A stretch of 64,000 nt of DNA from Arcobacter defluvii. Its GTDB lineage: Bacteria; Campylobacterota; Campylobacteria; Campylobacterales; Arcobacteraceae. A program made the translations under genes and the position numbers. Each line of letters opens with the position of its first letter. The stretch's first letter is position 1. Below are positions 15,695 through 24,999 of this stretch, piece after piece. The DNA lies in NCBI RefSeq assembly GCF_013201725.1, contig NZ_CP053835.1, positions 2,108,001 through 2,172,000 of the forward strand, written 5' to 3'. The notes beneath the pieces were generated by a model. The model ran no database searches and was not told the origin of the DNA. It saw only the letters and a list, made by a program, of their open reading frames with translations.

Positions 15695-16789
15695 TTATCC
15701 TGCTACAACTATTTTAAAAACAGCACCATCACTGTCGTTAGATACACTTAAATCTCCACCCATATTTCGCTCAATTATTAGTTTTGAAATATAAAGACCA
15801 AGTCCAGTTCCTTTTGATGAATCTTTTGTACTATAATATGGGTCAAAAATTTGTTCTAAATTTTTTTCTTCAATTCCACCTGCATTATCTTTTATTGTAA
15901 TAATTGATAAAATACCTTTTGATTCTATATTTATCTCAATTTTTGGATTTTTTATATTTTTTTCAATTAAAACATCTTTAGCGTTACTTATAATATTTAA
16001 AATAACTTGAGAAAATTCTGTTGGATATCCAAAAATTTTTTTATCATCTTTTATATCTAAAATAAGATTTATTCCAAGGTTTTCTAAAGTTGCATCTATA
16101 ATATTTATCGCTTTTTTACAAGCATCAGAAACATAGAAATCCTCTTTTTTCTTATCTGGTTTATAGAAATTTCTAAAATCATCTATTGTATTTGACATAA
16201 ATTCAATCATCTTATCACTTTTATCAATAGCATTTAAAATATAATCATTATCTACTTTTTTAAATCTTGTTGTGTTTTCTAATTCCATTAAAATTCCAGA
16301 TAATTGACTTAAAGGTTGTCTCCATTGATGAGCAATCATACTAATCATAGAACCAATTCTTGCTAACTTAGCTTGTTCTAAGATTTTTCTATCTTTTTGT
16401 TTAGCCTCGTCAATCCCTTGTTTTACTTTTAAAGATAAATTTTCATTCAAACTTTCAAGTGCATTTTCTCTATTTTGAACTTGTAATTTATATTTTTTTA
16501 TAACATCTTTTATAATTGATAACATTAAAAAAGTAAATAACATCATAAAAATAATAATTACTGATGTAACTGCAAGCATAAATTTTATAAATTTTGTTTT
16601 TTCATTTTGGTGATTTTGTTTTTTGATTTCTGAAAAACTACTTGTTTGCTCTTTATTGAGTATTAACTCTTTTTGGTAAGTTTCATCTGATAATTTTAAA
16701 TAATATGAAATTGATAAAAAAGATACAAAAAATATAGCTAAAAAAGGTATAACTATGATAAAAAATGGTATTCCTTCTTTATTAAACAT
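15695..16789 (-). CDS. Sensor histidine kinase
   Basis: 364 residues. Two transmembrane helices (about 9-31 and 66-93) flank only about 35 periplasmic residues, so there is no sizeable extracellular sensor. A coiled coil (about 95-145) leads to the H-box MIAHQWRQPLSQL. The ATPase domain has N-box NIISNAKDVL, G1 DNAGGI and G2 GTGLGLYI. The HQWRQPL H-box subclass is common in Campylobacterota. First gene of a pair with the response regulator; the signal is unknown. Confidence 0.92.
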   Translation of the reverse strand: MFNKEGIPFFIIVIPFLAIFFVSFLSISYYLKLSDETYQKELILNKEQTSSFSEIKKQNHQNEKTKFIKFMLAVTSVIIIFMMLFTFLMLSIIKDVIKKYKLQVQNRENALESLNENLSLKVKQGIDEAKQKDRKILEQAKLARIGSMISMIAHQWRQPLSQLSGILMELENTTRFKKVDNDYILNAIDKSDKMIEFMSNTIDDFRNFYKPDKKKEDFYVSDACKKAINIIDATLENLGINLILDIKDDKKIFGYPTEFSQVILNIISNAKDVLIEKNIKNPKIEINIESKGILSIITIKDNAGGIEEKNLEQIFDPYYSTKDSSKGTGLGLYISKLIIERNMGGDLSVSNDSDGAVFKIVVAG

Positions 16790-16840
16790 AAAAAACCTTT
16801 GTTTATATCTTTTAGTTTATATGATGTCTAAAAATTGCTT

Positions 16841-16870
16841 AAAAGATTAAGAGTTAACTCTTAATCTTTT
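16841..16870. terminator. Terminator overlapping the symporter stop codon
   Basis: AAAAGATTAAGAGTT and AACTCTTAATCTTTT make a perfect 30-base palindrome that includes the stop codon of the leftward symporter gene. It separates that gene from the downstream two-component pair. Confidence 0.65.
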
Positions 16871-18297
16871 TTATCGTTGATATTATCAACAATCTCTTTC
16901 CAAGTATTTTTATCGATGTTAAATTCATTATAATCATTGTATCTAAGAACTGGACCTTTCCCTTCTTTTAATTGTCTTTCATAACCTTTGATTAATTGAA
17001 GTACTGGTTTATATAATATTGCAATAACAATCATATTTATAATTGCTAATAATCCCATAGATAAATCAGAGAAAGCAAAAATAGAACTTAAATCTTGAAA
17101 TGAACCCCAAATAACAAGTAAAATACATAATATTCTAAAAATATTAAATACTGTTACATTTCCCTTACTAAAGAAATTTAAACTATTTTCAGCTAAATAA
17201 TAGTTATAAATCATTGATGAAAAACCAAATAAAAATAGTGCAATAGTTACAAAGTATCCACCAAATGGTCCAATATGTTCAATTAAAGCATTTTGAGTTA
17301 ATAAAACTCCTTGAACACCACTAATTCCTGGAGTATAAACACCAGATAAAAGAATAATAAATGCTGTACAAGAACATAAAATTATTGTATCAATAAACAC
17401 TGAAAAAGATTGAACTATTCCTTGTTGCACAGGATGTGCCACATAAGCAACGGCTGCAACATTTGGCGCACTTCCAAGTCCTGCTTCATTTGAGAACATA
17501 CCTCTTTTTGCACCTTGAATAATAACAGCACCAATTCCTCCACCAATTGCAGAACTTGGATTAAATGCTTCAGTTATAATCATAACAATTAAAGAAGGAA
17601 TTTTGTCAAGATTTAAAACAATAACAACTAAAGCAATTAACAAATATCCTAAAGCCATAACAGGAACAATAACCTCAGACATTCTAGCTATTCTTTTTAC
17701 TCCACCAAAAATAGTAATACCAAAAACTAAAGTTAATACTAATCCAGTTATGTATGTTGGTATATTAAAAGATGCATTAAAAGATGTAGATATAATAAAT
17801 GATTGAGTTGCATTAAATGCAAAACCAAAAGTGATTAAAAGTAAAATAGAAATAACAATACCAAGCCATTTTTGTTTTAAAGCTTTTGTCGCATAATAAG
17901 CTGGTCCTCCTCTATAAAGACATGAATCTAATCCATCTTTTTCTTTATATAATTGAGCTAAGGAACATTCAAAAAAACTTGTTGCCATTCCAACAAGTGC
18001 AATAAGCCACATCCAAAAAACAGCACCAGGACCACCTAGCGTTATAGCAACAGCAACACCAGCAATATTTCCACCACCAACACGTCCAGCAACGCTAAGC
18101 ATTAAAGCTTGAAAAGAAGAAATATGTCCCTCTTTATCTCTAACTGTTTCTCTTAAAATATGAAACATTTTAAAAAAATATCTAAATTGTACAAATCTAG
18201 AACTTACTGTAAAAAATAATCCTAATATAGGTAATAAATATATTAAAATAGAACCCCAAATAATATCACTTAAAAATGTATTTATTTCAGCTAACAT
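16861..18297 (-). CDS. Alanine/amino acid:sodium symporter (AGCS family)
   Basis: Inner-membrane transporter of 478 residues with about ten hydrophobic helices. AGCS features include the early VGGGNIAGVAVAITLGGPGA segment, FECSLAQLYKE, YRGGPAYY and QGAKRGMFSNEAGLGSAPNVA. It should import alanine or glycine (or similar) with sodium. It is monocistronic, bounded by terminators on both sides. Confidence 0.94.
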   Translation of the reverse strand: MLAEINTFLSDIIWGSILIYLLPILGLFFTVSSRFVQFRYFFKMFHILRETVRDKEGHISSFQALMLSVAGRVGGGNIAGVAVAITLGGPGAVFWMWLIALVGMATSFFECSLAQLYKEKDGLDSCLYRGGPAYYATKALKQKWLGIVISILLLITFGFAFNATQSFIISTSFNASFNIPTYITGLVLTLVFGITIFGGVKRIARMSEVIVPVMALGYLLIALVVIVLNLDKIPSLIVMIITEAFNPSSAIGGGIGAVIIQGAKRGMFSNEAGLGSAPNVAAVAYVAHPVQQGIVQSFSVFIDTIILCSCTAFIILLSGVYTPGISGVQGVLLTQNALIEHIGPFGGYFVTIALFLFGFSSMIYNYYLAENSLNFFSKGNVTVFNIFRILCILLVIWGSFQDLSSIFAFSDLSMGLLAIINMIVIAILYKPVLQLIKGYERQLKEGKGPVLRYNDYNEFNIDKNTWKEIVDNINDKKD

Positions 18298-18375
18298 CTT
18301 GTCTCCTTTTTATAATAGAAAACTTTATCATTGAAAAGAGTGTTAAAAGAGGGTTTTAAATTAGAAAAAATATAC

Positions 18376-18410
18376 AATAAAGTTGAAATAATTATAATTT
18401 CAACTTTATT
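18376..18410 (-). terminator. Terminator after mtnN
   Basis: AATAAAGTTGAAAT and ATTTCAACTTTATT pair perfectly around a 7-base loop. On the minus strand a T-rich tract follows, ending the fabD-mtnN transcript. Confidence 0.75.
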
Positions 18411-18424
18411 TTAATTAAGAAGTA

Positions 18425-19120
18425 TTATTTAATTAATTCTTTTACTATTTTGATTAAATAATCAGCAGAATTTTTAGCACTTGATTTTAAAAATTCATCA
18501 AAATCAAATCCAGCATCCATATCAGCAGTATCAGAGATAGCTCTTAGTATAAAGAATGGAACATTTAAAGCATCACAAACAACTGCAACACTCGCACCTT
18601 CCATCTCTAAAGCATCTGCATTAAAAGTAGATTGAATAAAATCTTTTCTTTGTGTTGAATGGACAAACTGATCTCCAGTTGCAATTGTTCCAACAATAAT
18701 TTTAAGATTATTTTCATTTGCAACTTTAATCGCGATTTCTCTTAAACTTTTTGTAGTTTCAACAAAAACCTTTCCACCTGGAACATATCCATGAGCATGA
18801 CCAAAAGCAGTGATATCTAAATCATGTTGGCATAATTTATCTGCAATAATCAAATCACCAATTTTAAGTTTAGGATTAATTCCTCCTGCAACACCAGAAA
18901 ATAAAAGTGTATCACAAGCAAATTTTTCTATCATTGTTGCAGCTGTCAAACTTGCAAATACTTTTCCAATTTTTGAATAAGCAATTACAATATCTAAACC
19001 ATTATAATTTACTTCATAATATTTATTATTTGCAAACTCAACAATATTTACATTTTCAAAGTGAGCTAAAAGAGGTTCAATTTCCTCTTCCATTGCTCCC
19101 ATAATTGCTAATTTAGTCAT
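18425..19120 (-). CDS. mtnN: 5'-Methylthioadenosine/S-adenosylhomocysteine nucleosidase
   Basis: 231 residues of the purine phosphorylase-like nucleosidase fold: LAIMGAMEEEIEPLL at the start, FSGVAGGINPKLKIGD, ATGDQFVHS, MEGASVAVVC and RAISDTAD, which contains the catalytic Asp. It recycles methylthioadenosine and SAH and is the Pfs step toward autoinducer-2. In Campylobacter and Helicobacter the same enzyme also cleaves aminodeoxyfutalosine for menaquinone, which may apply here. It overlaps fabD by eight bases. Confidence 0.95.
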   Translation of the reverse strand: MTKLAIMGAMEEEIEPLLAHFENVNIVEFANNKYYEVNYNGLDIVIAYSKIGKVFASLTAATMIEKFACDTLLFSGVAGGINPKLKIGDLIIADKLCQHDLDITAFGHAHGYVPGGKVFVETTKSLREIAIKVANENNLKIIVGTIATGDQFVHSTQRKDFIQSTFNADALEMEGASVAVVCDALNVPFFILRAISDTADMDAGFDFDEFLKSSAKNSADYLIKIVKELIK

Positions 19121-20042
19121 TTAATTCACCTATTACAGCTTCTAATGTTTTCATATCTGAAACATTAACTGTTGGTTTATCTGTGATTTTTTTATTTAAA
19201 CCTTTTAAAACAATTCCATTCCCAAATTCAATAAATAAATCAACTTTATCTTCATGAGCTTTAATTGATTGTTTATATTTAACTGGGCTTGTAAGTTGCG
19301 AAGCTAATAATTCTATAGCTTCATCTTTTGTAGTATAAGCTTGAGTACTTACATTTGAAATAACAGGAGCAAATTCATCTTTTAAAAACTCTTGTAAATA
19401 TGGTTTTAAATTTTCAACTGCACTTTTTAATAATTCACAATGTGATGCAACTGACATATCTAAAACAATGGCTCTTTTAGCACCTGCACCTTTAAATACA
19501 TCAACTAAAGATTCTAAATCTGATTTAATACCTGCAAGTACAAGTTGTCCATCCATATTATAGTTTGCTGGCCAAACTTTTTTACCAAGTTCTCTTTGCT
19601 CAACACATACTTTTTCAACTGTAGCATCATCAATTCCAACTAAAGCCATCATACCAGCATTTCCACCAGCGCAAGCTTCACTCATAAATAAACCTCTTTT
19701 ATGAACTAATTCAACAGCATCTAAATAATCAATAGCACCAGCAGCAACTAAAGCTGAAAATTCACCTAAAGAGTGCCCTAAAACAAATTCTGGTTTAATA
19801 TCACATTTTTCTTTAAAAATTGCATTTGCAATAGAACTTACAAGTAAAATTGCAGGTTGTGTAAATTCTGTTTTTCCTAAATTTTCATTTTCTTCAAATA
19901 AAAGTTTTTCAAAATCAATACCCAATCTATCACTTGCTTTTGAAATCATATTTTTTGCAATTTCACTGTTCTCAAAAAAATCTTTTCCCATCCCAACTGT
20001 TTGACTTCCTTGCCCAGGAAATATAAAAGCAACTTTTTTCAT
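19113..20042 (-). CDS. fabD: Malonyl-CoA:ACP transacylase
   Basis: Loads malonyl groups onto acyl carrier protein for fatty acid synthesis. 309 residues, normal length. The N-terminal FPGQGSQTVGMG and the active-site GHSLGE (Ser91) are present, plus SVASHCELL with the catalytic His. Its stop overlaps the start of mtnN. A terminator separates it from slyD upstream. Confidence 0.97.
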   Translation of the reverse strand: MKKVAFIFPGQGSQTVGMGKDFFENSEIAKNMISKASDRLGIDFEKLLFEENENLGKTEFTQPAILLVSSIANAIFKEKCDIKPEFVLGHSLGEFSALVAAGAIDYLDAVELVHKRGLFMSEACAGGNAGMMALVGIDDATVEKVCVEQRELGKKVWPANYNMDGQLVLAGIKSDLESLVDVFKGAGAKRAIVLDMSVASHCELLKSAVENLKPYLQEFLKDEFAPVISNVSTQAYTTKDEAIELLASQLTSPVKYKQSIKAHEDKVDLFIEFGNGIVLKGLNKKITDKPTVNVSDMKTLEAVIGELND

Positions 20043-20123
20043 TATAAATACCTCTTATATATAAATTTCAAATTTATTCAAAATCATTTTTTAAAGTTAA
20101 ATTTCATAACCCTAAAAAATAAT

Positions 20124-20155
20124 TTTGCCCAAATGTATAAATACACTTGGGCAAA
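20124..20155 (-). terminator. Terminator after slyD
   Basis: TTTGCCCAA (20124-20132) pairs with TTGGGCAAA (20147-20155); an inner TGTA/TACA pair closes the loop. A run of six Ts follows on the minus strand. It ends the tol-pal-slyD block before fabD. Confidence 0.8.
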
Positions 20156-20184
20156 TTTTCAAATTTTTCTTTATATAAAAAAGA

Positions 20185-20754
20185 TTAGTGACAACCACAA
20201 CCACCATGAGAGTGTCCGTGTTCATGTCCAGTTCCACAAGAACCTTCACCATGTGAGTGACCTCCGCCACCACAACATCCACCACCCATAGCAGCCATAC
20301 CACCAACAACACCTGTTTGAACTTCTTCTTCAGTTGCATCTCTTAAACTTAAAATTGCTACTGAGAACATTAAAGTTCTTCCAGCCATTGGATGATTATA
20401 ATCAATTGTTACATCTGAATCAGAAAAAGATTTAACTACAACTTGTACAGTTTCACCATGTTCACCTGTTCCATATAATGACATACCTTCAACTAATTCA
20501 ATACCAGCGAATTGTTCTTTTGGTAATGTTTGAACTGCTTCTTCATTATACTCACCATAAGCATCTTTTGCTTCAACCATAACATCCGCTTCTTCATTTG
20601 CTGACATTTCAACTAATTTAACTTCTAAACCAGGAATGATTTGTCCTTTTCCAGAAATAAATTCTAATGGAGCTTGACCAACATTTGTATCTAAATGTTC
20701 ACCTGTTTTTGCATCTTTTAATGTATATTCTATACCTATAACTTTATGTGACAT
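20185..20754 (-). CDS. slyD: FKBP-type peptidyl-prolyl isomerase, SlyD
   Basis: 189 residues. The FKBP domain (1-70) with an inserted IF flap domain (about 70-130, EDAYGEYNEEAVQTL-type region) is SlyD-like: VIGIEYTLKDAKTGEHLDT at the start and NHPMAGRTLMFSV at the end. The C-terminal 40 residues are rich in His, Cys and Gly (CCGGGGHSHGEGSCG), the metal-binding tail known to bind nickel. It helps protein folding and possibly nickel delivery for hydrogenase or urease. It follows ybgF by 28 bases. Confidence 0.95.
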   Translation of the reverse strand: MSHKVIGIEYTLKDAKTGEHLDTNVGQAPLEFISGKGQIIPGLEVKLVEMSANEEADVMVEAKDAYGEYNEEAVQTLPKEQFAGIELVEGMSLYGTGEHGETVQVVVKSFSDSDVTIDYNHPMAGRTLMFSVAILSLRDATEEEVQTGVVGGMAAMGGGCCGGGGHSHGEGSCGTGHEHGHSHGGCGCH

Positions 20755-20782
20755 ATTTTTTCCTTATTTAATTTTATAATTA

Positions 20783-21745
20783 TTATAATTTAGCTAAATT
20801 TTTTTTTGCTACTTTTGCTTCACTTGAATCAGGATAAAGATCAATTAAAGTAGAATAAAAACTTTTAGCATTATCTTTATCTTTTGTATTTTCAAATGAA
20901 ATAGCACTATGCAATAATAATGTAGGCATATAAGCTGCTTTATCATTTAGTATTGCAGATTTTTTAAAATGACTTATTGCAACGTCAAATTTTTTTCTTA
21001 TATACCACATTTCACCTAAATAATAATTACTTTCAGCAGGTTTATAGTTAACTTCAACAAGTTTTTCATATTTAGGAATAGCATTATCATATTTTTTTGC
21101 ACTAAAATCTTTTTTTGCATCAGATAATAATTTTGCTTTATCATCTGAAGTAAGATTTTTTTTGATTTCATCTACTTCAGCTGATTTTTTTTCGTTAGTT
21201 TTTGTAGGATTTACTTGTGATGTTTTAACACCAACTGCTTTTTTCAAGGCCTCAAATTCTTCTCTTGTTATAAATTGCTGCATATTTTTCTCAAGTTCAG
21301 TTGAAGACACATATTCAGAATTAATTTTGTTAACAAGAGCTGTCAATTTACTAAGAGCAGCTTTTAAATTATTCACGGTATCAGTCAAATCATTATTTGT
21401 TGACTGAGTTGTAGGTGTTGTATTAGAAGCTAGATCTGAAGATAAATTTAGTTTCTGCGATAATTCATTTACTTTAAGTACAGTTGAATTTAATTTTGCA
21501 GAATCACCTTCATATGTAGATTCTAAGCCTTCTAACCTTCTATTAATTGATTCAACTAAAGTATTTATATCTCCTAATTTAGAAGATATATTACTTATGT
21601 TTGTCTGGTTTTTTAAAATATGCTTTTCTGATGAACTAAGTCCGTAAGGACTATCAGCATTTAAACTCCCAGCTCCATAAACCGAAACCTCTTCGGCTAC
21701 GGTTAATGAAGTTACTACTAATAAAGGTAGAAGATACTTATTCAT
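20783..21745 (-). CDS. ybgF: Tol-Pal system protein YbgF/CpoB
   Basis: 320 residues, periplasmic. A signal peptide (about 1-17, LLPLLVVTSLTVAEE) is followed by a long coiled-coil region (about 40-175). The C-terminal part has TPR-like helices (DNAIPKYEKLVEVNY, DVAISHFKKSAILN, FYSTLIDLYPDSSEA), the YbgF layout. CpoB coordinates outer-membrane constriction with peptidoglycan synthesis. It is five bases from pal. Confidence 0.9.
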   Translation of the reverse strand: MNKYLLPLLVVTSLTVAEEVSVYGAGSLNADSPYGLSSSEKHILKNQTNISNISSKLGDINTLVESINRRLEGLESTYEGDSAKLNSTVLKVNELSQKLNLSSDLASNTTPTTQSTNNDLTDTVNNLKAALSKLTALVNKINSEYVSSTELEKNMQQFITREEFEALKKAVGVKTSQVNPTKTNEKKSAEVDEIKKNLTSDDKAKLLSDAKKDFSAKKYDNAIPKYEKLVEVNYKPAESNYYLGEMWYIRKKFDVAISHFKKSAILNDKAAYMPTLLLHSAISFENTKDKDNAKSFYSTLIDLYPDSSEAKVAKKNLAKL

Positions 21746-21750
21746 CAGAA

Positions 21751-22290
21751 TTATTTACTTAATTCGTGTTCAACTCTTCTGTTTTTTGCCCAACAATCTT
21801 TAGTTTTTTCAGTACAAACTGGATTACTTTCACCTAAAGATACTAAAGAGATATTAGCTGTTACACCATTTGAAACTAAAACATCTTTTACAGAGTTAGC
21901 TCTTTTTAAACCTAATGCGTAGTTATACTCATCAGTTCCCCATTCGTCAGTGTTACCGAAAACTTTAACTGTTGTATCAGCAGTTAATGGAGATAATTTA
22001 GAAGCATTAGAAACTGCTTTTTCTTTATTTTCAGCAGTTAAATCATATTTATCAAATCCAAAATAAACATGCTCAATTAACACTTTTTGTCCATTAATCA
22101 TATAGTAATTTCCATTACCAACTTTTTCTAAAGCTGAGAAACTTCCATCAGCAATATTTGTATCTGGTGTACTAACAACTTCTGGTTGAGAAGCACCATT
22201 ATCAACATTCATATCAACATTTTTTTCACTACAACCTGTAGTAAATAATAATGCTGCAACTAATACAGAGTAAATACCTAACTTTTTCAT
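21751..22290 (-). CDS. pal: Peptidoglycan-associated lipoprotein Pal
   Basis: 179 residues. Lipoprotein signal with lipobox ending at Cys20 (LLFTTGC). The OmpA-like peptidoglycan-binding domain (about 70-179) has VYFGFDKYDLT, GNTDEWGTDEYNYALGLKRA and CWAKNRRVEHEL. It tethers the outer membrane to the wall and works with TolB. First gene of the pal-ybgF-slyD set on this side of the divergent ferritin gene. Confidence 0.97.
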   Translation of the reverse strand: MKKLGIYSVLVAALLFTTGCSEKNVDMNVDNGASQPEVVSTPDTNIADGSFSALEKVGNGNYYMINGQKVLIEHVYFGFDKYDLTAENKEKAVSNASKLSPLTADTTVKVFGNTDEWGTDEYNYALGLKRANSVKDVLVSNGVTANISLVSLGESNPVCTEKTKDCWAKNRRVEHELSK

Positions 22291-22374
22291 AATTTTTTCC
22301 TTGAAATAAAATTTCCTGAAATGATATTAAATTGAACCTTAATTATTGTTTAGATTTTAAATAATAATTAATTG

Positions 22375-22396
22375 ATTCTTATTGCTTATTAAGAAT
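22375..22396. promoter_or_regulatory. Inverted repeat upstream of ferritin-like gene
   Basis: ATTCTTA (22375-22381) and TAAGAAT (22390-22396) are perfect inverted halves 8 bases apart, in the region shared by the divergent pal and ferritin genes. The position about 45 bases ahead of the ferritin ATG would suit a Fur or PerR site, but the 7-8-7 geometry is not a standard one. Confidence 0.35.
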
Positions 22397-22440
22397 TACT
22401 TATGTAATATCAAATAACATTCTATTTTAAGGAGAAAAAG

Positions 22441-22956
22441 ATGGCAAGAGTAGGAAATTCAATAATAAAAGATATTGAAATAAGTGAAATTATTCATCTG
22501 TTAAATAGAGCTTATGCAGATGAATGGTTAGCATATTATCAATACTTTATTGAAAGTAAAGTTGTAAAAGGTATTATGAAAGATGCTGCAATTGTTGAAC
22601 TTAATCAACATGCAACTGATGAATTAAGACATGCTAATATGATTGCAGATAGAATTCTTCAACTAGGAGGAACTCCTCTTCTAGATCCTAATGAATGGAT
22701 AAAACACACAAATTGTGGATATGATGCACCAAGAAACTTTGATGTAGTAGCTATTTTAAAAGATGCTATAAAAGGTGAACAATGTGCCATAAATACTTAT
22801 TCTAAAATTGTTGATATAACAAGAAATAAAGACATAGTAACTTATGATATTGTAAGCCAAATATTAGCAGATGAAGTAGAACATGAAGAAGATTTGCAAA
22901 CACTTCATGATGATATTACAGAATTTATTGCCGATTTAAAGAAAAATCTAAATTAA
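22441..22956 (+). CDS. DPSL-type ferritin-like protein (thioferritin)
   Basis: 171 residues in a four-helix ferritin fold: the first iron ligands in AYADEWLAYYQYF, then ELNQHATDELRHANMIADR, then KGEQCAINTY and LADEVEHEEDLQTL. Two cysteines (TNCGYD and KGEQC) sit where DPSL/thioferritin proteins keep a conserved pair near the metal centre. These cages oxidise and store iron using peroxide and protect DNA. It has an AAGGAG site and is divergent from pal. Confidence 0.88.
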   Translation: MARVGNSIIKDIEISEIIHLLNRAYADEWLAYYQYFIESKVVKGIMKDAAIVELNQHATDELRHANMIADRILQLGGTPLLDPNEWIKHTNCGYDAPRNFDVVAILKDAIKGEQCAINTYSKIVDITRNKDIVTYDIVSQILADEVEHEEDLQTLHDDITEFIADLKKNLN

Positions 22957-22958
22957 AA

Positions 22959-22988
22959 AATTAAAGTATGGAAATCCATACTTTAATT
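22959..22988. terminator. Bidirectional terminator between ferritin gene and tolB
   Basis: AATTAAAGTATGGA and TCCATACTTTAATT are perfect inverted halves two bases apart, lying between two convergent stop codons. Confidence 0.7.
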
Positions 22989-22993
22989 AAACC

Positions 22994-24274
22994 CTACCAA
23001 TCAATAGATTGAATTCGTCCTGTAGATAAAGGGAATAAAAAAGATTTACTATAATCTAGTCTAATTATACCAACAGAACTCACTCCTTCAAAAGTTTTTA
23101 TAAAAAGTAAAGTTTCACCATCATTAGAAAATTTTGGAAATTGGTTAACTCCACTAGATGTAAGTCTCTTTAAACTATCAGTTTTAGTAGAAATTAAATA
23201 TAAGTTAAAACTTTTTCCACCTAATTCATTATCTGAATCTTTACTACTATAAACAATATTATTTTCATGTGCAGTAGCTGAAGAATTATTATTACTATGA
23301 TAAACTAATCTTTCAACTGCAGTTGAGTTAATTCCTTGAGCAAAAATATTAGGATTTCCTAATCTATCTGATACAAAAACAATTCTTGAATCATTTTCGA
23401 TAAATTGTCCACCTACATCAATTCCACTAAATCTGCTAATTTGAGTTTTCTTTTTCGTTCTAGTTTCATATAAGAAAATATCAGGTTGCCCTGTAGGTGA
23501 TGCAGTAATTAAAAGTTTAGTTCCATCTTTATTTACATCAGAACAAGCTATCATACCATCAGAATCCATGATTATTTCTTTACCTCTATTATAAATATTT
23601 AATTTAACTAATGTAGGTTTTTTATAATTATAAGTAGTATAATATATAGTTTTTTGTTCTTTATCTGCCCATTTTGGGAAAATATTTAATCCACCAGTTA
23701 CAACAGTTTTTTTATAAGTTAGAGTATAATCACCAATCATAATATCTGCTTTACCAGCTCCACGATATGTTGAGAATACAACAAATTTATCCATCCAAGC
23801 AATACTCGGAGCTTTAAAAAAATCATTTATCGATATTGCTGCTTTATGAGCTAAAAAAACATATCTATCTTCTTGTGAAGTTGTAAAGTTTTTTTCTAAA
23901 ATTAAAGCTCTTGCATTAATATCATACAATTTTGTCATCAAAGTATAATCCCCTGATGCTTCTTTTTTAGCTGATAAATTTAAATATAATCCAACACCTT
24001 GGTTTGATAAAGCTAAAATATCAGGTAAACTATCATAAGCAGTTTGGCTATTTACACTTGCTATTTCAAAATGACCACTTACATTTAGGTCATCAGATAA
24101 ACTCTTTTTTATTTTATTAAGAGTTTCAACTTCCATTGCATCTGTAGCAACTGAAACTAAAACTTTTGGTACAGAGTTTGCTTTTTTAATTATTTCTAAA
24201 TTTGCATCAACTTCTGCAAAAACTGAACTAAATATCAATGATATTAACAAAAATATTTTAAACATAATTCTCAT
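22994..24274 (-). CDS. tolB: Tol-Pal system translocation protein TolB
   Basis: 426 residues, periplasmic. Signal peptide about 1-20. An N-terminal domain (about 25-160) precedes a WD40-like beta-propeller built from repeats such as DIFLYETRTKKKTQISRF, IVFVSDRLGNPNIFAQG and NLYLISTKTDSLKRLTSSG. It links TolA to Pal during cell division. Its start overlaps tolA by four bases. Confidence 0.96.
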   Translation of the reverse strand: MRIMFKIFLLISLIFSSVFAEVDANLEIIKKANSVPKVLVSVATDAMEVETLNKIKKSLSDDLNVSGHFEIASVNSQTAYDSLPDILALSNQGVGLYLNLSAKKEASGDYTLMTKLYDINARALILEKNFTTSQEDRYVFLAHKAAISINDFFKAPSIAWMDKFVVFSTYRGAGKADIMIGDYTLTYKKTVVTGGLNIFPKWADKEQKTIYYTTYNYKKPTLVKLNIYNRGKEIIMDSDGMIACSDVNKDGTKLLITASPTGQPDIFLYETRTKKKTQISRFSGIDVGGQFIENDSRIVFVSDRLGNPNIFAQGINSTAVERLVYHSNNNSSATAHENNIVYSSKDSDNELGGKSFNLYLISTKTDSLKRLTSSGVNQFPKFSNDGETLLFIKTFEGVSSVGIIRLDYSKSFLFPLSTGRIQSIDW

Positions 24275-24996
24275 CCTTCTGATTTGAAATCAACATTAAT
24301 TTTAACTGCCTTTCCTTTTGTTGGCTTAGGATAAGCAATATTCTTTTGTTCTTCTAAAAAAACTTTTAAAGAAGTATCAAAAGTTTCATCACCTGATTTT
24401 TTTACAAAACTATAATCAAACTTACCATCTAAATCAATCATAATTAATACAACAGCTTTAAGTCCAGAACCAACAGGTACCCAAGCAGATAACATATCAC
24501 TTATTTGAGCAAAATATTCATCTGTTTCAACACCTTTTGCAGCATTTGTACTTTTAGTATTAGTTGCTGTTTTTTCATCTTCTAATAATTTATCAATTTT
24601 AATATTTGAAGATTTTTTTTCTTTTTCAAATTTTGATTTAAATCTTTTAGGATCAATCGATTTTTGAACATTATTAACTTCTTCTTTTGTAACTTTAGGT
24701 GCTTTTTCTTTAACATTAGCAAATAAAGATTTTAAGTCAGGTCTCTTTTCATTTGAAGCAGAAGCTGATTTTTCTTTTACCTCTTCTTTTTCAATTATTT
24801 TATCTACTTTTCTTTCAACCATCTTTTTTTCAGCTTTTTCAACTATCATATCAAGTTCTATTGAAGTAGAAGTTGGCGTAATATTAATAGTATTTGGTAC
24901 TGGACTCATTATATAAAAAAGTACCGAAAAAGCTAAAAGAAGATATAGAGAAATCGCAATTATACCTGAAACTGTAAATGAAAGATTATTTTGCAT
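24271..24996 (-). CDS. tolA: TolA-like energy-transducing envelope protein
   Basis: 241 residues. One N-terminal transmembrane helix (about 12-34), a charged middle rich in Lys and Glu (IIEKEEVKEKSASA, about 50-150), then a compact C-terminal TonB/TolA domain (about 165-241). It bridges inner and outer membranes using the TolQR proton motor. Placement between tolR and tolB settles the name. Confidence 0.88.
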   Translation of the reverse strand: MQNNLSFTVSGIIAISLYLLLAFSVLFYIMSPVPNTINITPTSTSIELDMIVEKAEKKMVERKVDKIIEKEEVKEKSASASNEKRPDLKSLFANVKEKAPKVTKEEVNNVQKSIDPKRFKSKFEKEKKSSNIKIDKLLEDEKTATNTKSTNAAKGVETDEYFAQISDMLSAWVPVGSGLKAVVLIMIDLDGKFDYSFVKKSGDETFDTSLKVFLEEQKNIAYPKPTKGKAVKINVDFKSEG

Positions 24997-24999
24997 TTA

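Noticed and set aside
20001-20339. Frames on both strands over slyD's His/Cys-rich tail
   Set aside because: They read the repetitive tail of SlyD out of frame, giving His- or Val-rich nonsense, and lack start signals.
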